Assembly: GCA_916613615.1 (NCBI GenBank) | Contig: OU744727.1 | Location: 16,934,093-16,998,092, forward strand | Source: Steromphala cineraria | Taxonomy: Eukaryota; Mollusca; Gastropoda; Trochida; Trochidae | DNA: 64,000 bases | Reading direction: 5' to 3' | Part shown: positions 41,701 to 47,700 of the stretch, piece by piece | Layout: every line of letters begins with the position of its first letter | How positions within the stretch are numbered: the first letter of the stretch is position 1 | The notes under the pieces: generated by a model | Database searches by the model: none | Seen by the model: only the letters and a program-made list of their open reading frames with translations | Told to the model about the DNA's origin: nothing | Translations under genes and position numbers: made by a program

Positions 41701-44700
41701 GCTTATTTCTATGCATATGTCCAGGACAAATCATCTTTCAATTCAAGGAATGACAACCCCGCATACTGCCAACATGTCTGGTATTTAACATTTGTTCTCT
41801 TCTTCAGGGTTGAACTACTGCAAGCAGTAGATCAATCATTTTTAAGAGGGAAAGGTTAATTTTCTTATGTTGCTCATCACAACTATGTCAAGTTATTGAA
41901 TAGTAGATTTGTTCGGTCCTTGGACTAAACATATTAACTGAAGTCTCAAACTGTCAGGGTGTTATTTTTAAAATTCAGCTTTCTATGCCTATTGGTTTTG
42001 GAAAAGAAGTTGTTCTTGAGAGTAAAGCATACCCATGAGGACCGAAAGGTTAAAAATATGATCATTTGCCAGGTCTTAATATACACCAGAAAGAAAGGCA
42101 AGCATGTTAGTCAATCTTAAATCATTGAAATGAACTTGGTAGACATGTCAACTCACTTTTTTGTTGATCTTTCTTTTTCCTTTTGTCTCCATAAAATGGC
42201 TTTTTCCTCGGTGCCGACTCTTTGTCAGGGATATCTAGACCTGTCATATTGATACAAAACATTCAATGTAAACAGAATATTTGCTCAGTTTTCTTGCATG
42301 CAAACTATTGACACAGGACAATGTTTTTATATATATTTTATATTTAAATGTTTTTACATGAAAAAAGGTATTATATGTATAAATGTCACCTCAGGACAGG
42401 ACCTCATGCCAAATTTGACCCTAAAATGTTATTAAATTAAAAAATTTAAATGGAAAAATTAATGGTTGATCACGAAAATGTACTTGTCAATGGCTAAATA
42501 TATTTTCTAGAACAAAAAAACCCTAAAAGACACACTATGTTTTTTAAAAATTGGACTGGACAGAAAAACCTACCAATTTTGAATTCCACCCATAAATGTA
42601 TTATTTTTTCCGTTGTACAATGTTTTATCAGCAAATTTACCTAATTCCGACACTCAATTTACATAAAAAAAATGTCCCCAAATTAAGTTTTGATATTGAC
42701 AAGGTAAAAATATTATGTGAGATTATTAATCCAACCCAAAATGTTCACGTCAATATCTAAACTGTGTATTATTATAAGCTCATGAGAACCAAGGAACGTT
42801 TTCCAATTACTATTACTTTTACTAGGATCAAGTTTATAAGCACTTATCACTCTTTTAACTTACTTTTAACATCAGGATGTCTTGTACGCTTACCTTGCGC
42901 TTTCATTGCGATCAACATCTGGTTGATCTTCTGTTGGTCTTTCTTCTGTTTGGCGTTCAACAGTTTTCCTTCTGCCTTCAATCGGTCTTTCTTTTCCTTT
43001 TCTTTCAATTTCTTCTTCTCCTTCTTCTCTTTTTCCAATGCAAGCTGTTTGTAATAGAAAGAAGCATAAGATATTTAAGGGGATATACCTTAAACATGTA
43101 ATTACCTTGAAATATAATTTGAAAATTTCAGCAAGTTAAACACAAATGACATGTTTATTCAGACACTTTTTTAATAGTTGCTATGCAATAAGTGACATTT
43201 TGCGAATAAGACAAAGAAAACAAGACAACTGATAAACCGAACTATACAGTCTGATTTTTCAGTAGCCAATCAGTTATGAGTGTTTTGTACAGTAATGGTG
43301 GAATGAGACTTGTGAAAGGTATCAGAAATAAACTTCCTCACTCGTGTTAATACCAAACCATTCAGTCATTTCATAAAAATGTTTTTGAACCGGATGCCCT
43401 TCAGTATCCTCTGGTCAATGTTGTTCCTAGAGTGGGTCCTAGGGACATTTGCCTACCCTTTTTGCTTGGTGTCCCTCAAAATTTGGAGAAGTAGAGTACT
43501 TTAAGCATTTCTCTCAAAAAAGGCGATAATAACCCCCTTAACAGACCACCTAGGAACAACACTGTCTGTGTACGGACCTGCTCCTATCGACGGATGGACA
43601 GACGGATGCCGGACACCATGCCATGCCATAAGCCCCTCCTGCCTTACAGGACATATGAGCTAAAAATTGAACAGAACACAATCTAGTATGCTCTGTGTAC
43701 GAACCTGCTCGTCGCGTATCCTCTCGGCCTCCTCCTCCTGTTGGATGCGCTCCTCCTCCTCCCTCCGCATCTTCTCCTGCTCTTCCTGGATCATCTTCAG
43801 ATGCGCCTTGATGGCCGCCACCTGCACACATCCACAGATAGATTGATATTTTTTATCTTCTTATTTTATTATATGGAAATATGGAAAAATCAGATGCGCC
43901 CTGATGGACGCCACCTGCACACATGGACACAGATATTGATACTCTTCATCTCCTCATTATATTAGGAGTTAAAATCTGAAGTCTCTGGGCACTGACTTAA
44001 TAAAAGTTTACTATCTTGGTGGGTTTCAATTTAAGTTTACTTGCCACCTGCACACATCGACAGAGAGAGATTGATATACTTCATTTCCTCATGTTAGGAA
44101 ATAAAGAGGAATATTTATGGATAAAAACTTCTTTTTTCTCCTCCATATGTTTTGAGTTAAAAATCTGAAGTCCCAGTTCACTGGGACTAACAAAAGTTAA
44201 GTAACTTGGTCGGTTTCAAATTAAATTTACTTGCGCTTTGATCAGGTTTAACATAATGTCACATGTCTCATTTTTTCAGACACACTTGGTTTATCTCAAA
44301 AACAGAAATAATAAGAGGACAAATGCTCCAGATCTCAAATCAACGAGTGATTGCTTGAGGTGCAGCATATGAAAAACAAATTTGGGATAGAAATGAGGCC
44401 AATGCCATTATATTGTCTTATGATGAAGGCTGAAGTAGAGTTGCTGATTAGAAAACTTGGCTAAAATTTGGATTACTCTGAACTGTGATACATTAATAAC
44501 AAGGACATAACCCATAGAACAAGTCAATAATGTCAGTAATGATAAGAACCTTTTTGTTTGGCTTGGGCTTGGCTTCTTCTTTCTCTCCCTTCTTCTTTTT
44601 CTTCTTCTTCTTAGTTCCTTCTTCTGTCTCTTTCTCTTCTTCTCCCTCGCCCACTTCACCTGAAATAATCCAGATCATCAAAAATTTGTCCTTAGGAATA

Positions 44701-47700
44701 AGGTTTGAGGTTTTCAAAATCAACTAGCCTTCCATAAAATTGACAAGCCCTGCAATAGATGCTAGTAGATTTAAACATGAATGGGAACTTTTATTATCTG
44801 TATTCAAAATAAAAACAAACTGTGACTTTTGAAAGTAATAATAATAATAATGATAAGTTTAACGTCAAGTATCCATCTTTGTAAGTTGCTCACCGACGAT
44901 TCACTAATGTGCATTATTACCCTGACGGATTGTACTTTTTCAAAGCTGCTTGCCTGCGCTGAGAGTCCATTTCGGACACTACACCCGTATAACCAGGTAC
45001 CCATTTTACAGCTGGGTGGACTGAGTGCAATGTGGATGAAGTGACTTGCCCAAGGACACAACACAGCTTTCGACCCAAGTCACAAATCTTTTGTGTCTCC
45101 ACTGGAATTCGAACCCGGGTCGTTGGGGTGAGAGGCAGACAAGCTAACAACTACACCACCGTGCTCCAGCTACACCGGCTATTTCAGGAAGGTTAAGGCT
45201 GATCAAAATTAAAGTATTCTGAGTAATACAACTATTGTCACTATCAGGGTTCGAACTCAAACCAGCCTTGGTTTTCTCTCTGTCATGGTTCTCCGTCAGT
45301 TGCATGTTCTGATGTCAGCTCATATACCAAATGGCAAATACACTGGTAAAATTTTTGGTATCAATAGTTTTGGGCGGATAACTCCAGTGTACCATTCATA
45401 ATACATAACACCGCTATTCGGCTTTTTAAAGTGACAATATGATTGGTCCGCTACCTATGAAGTTTTGTCTGGACCATTCAGATCTAGTGGAACATGTTCG
45501 ATTACCATCATAAATTTTGAAACTATTTTTCTAACATGGTAAATTTCAACAAGCCTGTCCTTTTTTCATATTCTAACACTTCTTGAAAGGAGATCTAACA
45601 TGAAATTCAGAAGTCAGATTTAAGCAATAAAAATAAAAGATTGCAAAGAGAAAGTAAATCTCAAGATACCTGCAGCTTCACCACTCTCAGTTTTAACTGT
45701 GGCCTCCATTCCATCATCTTTCGTCTCTTCCTTCTCCTTATCCTCCTTGCCTTCCCCTGTGTCTTCTTGGCTACCCTTCTTCTTGTTAGACTGTGGACCA
45801 TAGCAAAGATTCATTAAAAATATAATTGATATGGATTTTATATTGGTCCATTCAAGTGCTGATGCCTTCTCAAGGCACTACTCTTGGACTACCCTGAAGG
45901 AACTAAACTTTCAAAGCATGTATATTGAGAAGGATCATGTTGCTCAAAGGCTAAGGTGACCTAAGAAACTTAGGTTAAGATAAGTGTTTTGCTTTGTGTG
46001 TAGGTCCTAACTAGCTTGCATGCACCATTTATCAGATCATATGAGTAAGGGATATAATTTAAATATATTGTACAAAAAAACACTATATGCTTGATAGCTA
46101 ATAGATATGTTAACAATTTAACCGAGCAAAACCATTTTGGGATATTACAATCCTTGTGACAAATATCTCATCAGTATATATATATATAGATGAATAATTC
46201 CATCATCATTTTTCAAAATTTTAATATATCCTAAACTAACTTTGTCCATCATATATATTTATCAACCAGCTTTACCAACCTGTAGCTTCTTCAAGCGTTC
46301 CCTTTCTTTCTTCTCTTTCTTCTTCTGGGCTGCTGTCTTAACAGTTCCACCTTCCTCCTCTTCACCACCTTCCTCCTTCTCTCCTTCCTCCTCCACTTTC
46401 TTCTCTTTCTTCTTCTTTTTCTTCTTCTTATCTTCATATTCCTCATCCATATCCTCGATGGATACGACCTTGCCCTCTGGAACCTCACTCTGGTTCGTCT
46501 CCATGGTTTCAGCGCCTTCTTCCTCTTCAGTTTTCTTTCCCTTCTTCCCTTTCTTCTTCTCAGCTGGTTTCTCTAAGGCTGCCAGAATTGCATCAATGTC
46601 TTCCTCTTCTGCTGTTTTGGCTTTTTCCTTCTTCTTTGATTTCTTGTCCTTCTTTGATTTGCCTGACGTCTCCTGGACCTCTAGTGGCTTTTCATCAACC
46701 TTCTTGTCCTCTTCTTCACTCTTCTCATCATCCTGAAACAGTCAGCGGACATTTATAAGTGTTTTATATCACCCTAACAAAATTACACATTAGGTTTAAC
46801 CCACTACCATCCAGTGTTTCAGATCGTCACTGGTCAGAGGTCTATGACCAGTAAAAATCCTAATTGACTTATTATTTTGATTACTGAATGGTCTTGTGAC
46901 CATAGATTTCTTCCTAAAACTGGTCTCAATCAAATGTTTTTAAACAATATGATAAAAGAAGTCTATATAGAAAGCAACATTTGAAAAAATACACAATTTC
47001 ACCATTTATATTGTTCATATCTACAAGTAAGCTTTCATTTGCTTTGGTTCAAATTATCAAAAAATATATAAAACGCAATGCTTTTTTAGCAGATTTATGA
47101 AAACTTCAGAATTGAAATTCCACTTACTTCATGTTGCATATAGAAATGTTACAAAGTTTTCTCATATTATGATTTGCTGTTAAAGATATCAGATTAGACT
47201 AGTTTTGCAGAGGGATAAAATATTTCTCGAAAGTATTTATTAGTGTCTGAACATCATTTATAAGTATAAAGGACCTCAGGAATTATTGTGGAATAATGTT
47301 ACAACCAAACCTCAATTGGGCCTTGCAATTAAGATTTCAATATTGTTTAATATTAACTTTTGCATTATGTTTTGGATGAATATTGATATTTTTCAACGCT
47401 TTGAAATTATAACTTGTTGCAAATGCTATTGAATATGCTAAAACTACTAACTGGTTGCAAAAAAAGGCCGGCTTGCTAAACTAGCACTTACTCTTTGAAA
47501 TTTTTAGACTTCTTGTTACGTGCCAGTGACCGGAAGTTTTATTAAACAACTGGTCAGTGACTTATGAACTCAGTTGAGGCTCAAAATCACTGCCATCCTT
47601 AGGCTTATCAAGGAAGAAGAAAACACTTACCGTGGATTATCAAAAAGAAAGAACATTTTCCTTGAATTATCAAGGACAACACGCACCCTGGATCAACCCA

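Noticed and set aside
45104..45168. tRNA gene on the minus strand
   Set aside because: It has A- and B-box matches but is joined directly to a SINE core and tail, and the cloverleaf arms do not pair well.
46274..46279. Alternative eIF5B exon 5 donor four bases downstream
   Set aside because: It would shift the frame into exon 6; CAG|GTTGGT keeps phase 0.
46242..46736. 164-codon plus-strand open frame rich in Ser and Phe
   Set aside because: It is the antisense of eIF5B exon 5; Lys/Glu codons read backwards give Phe/Ser.
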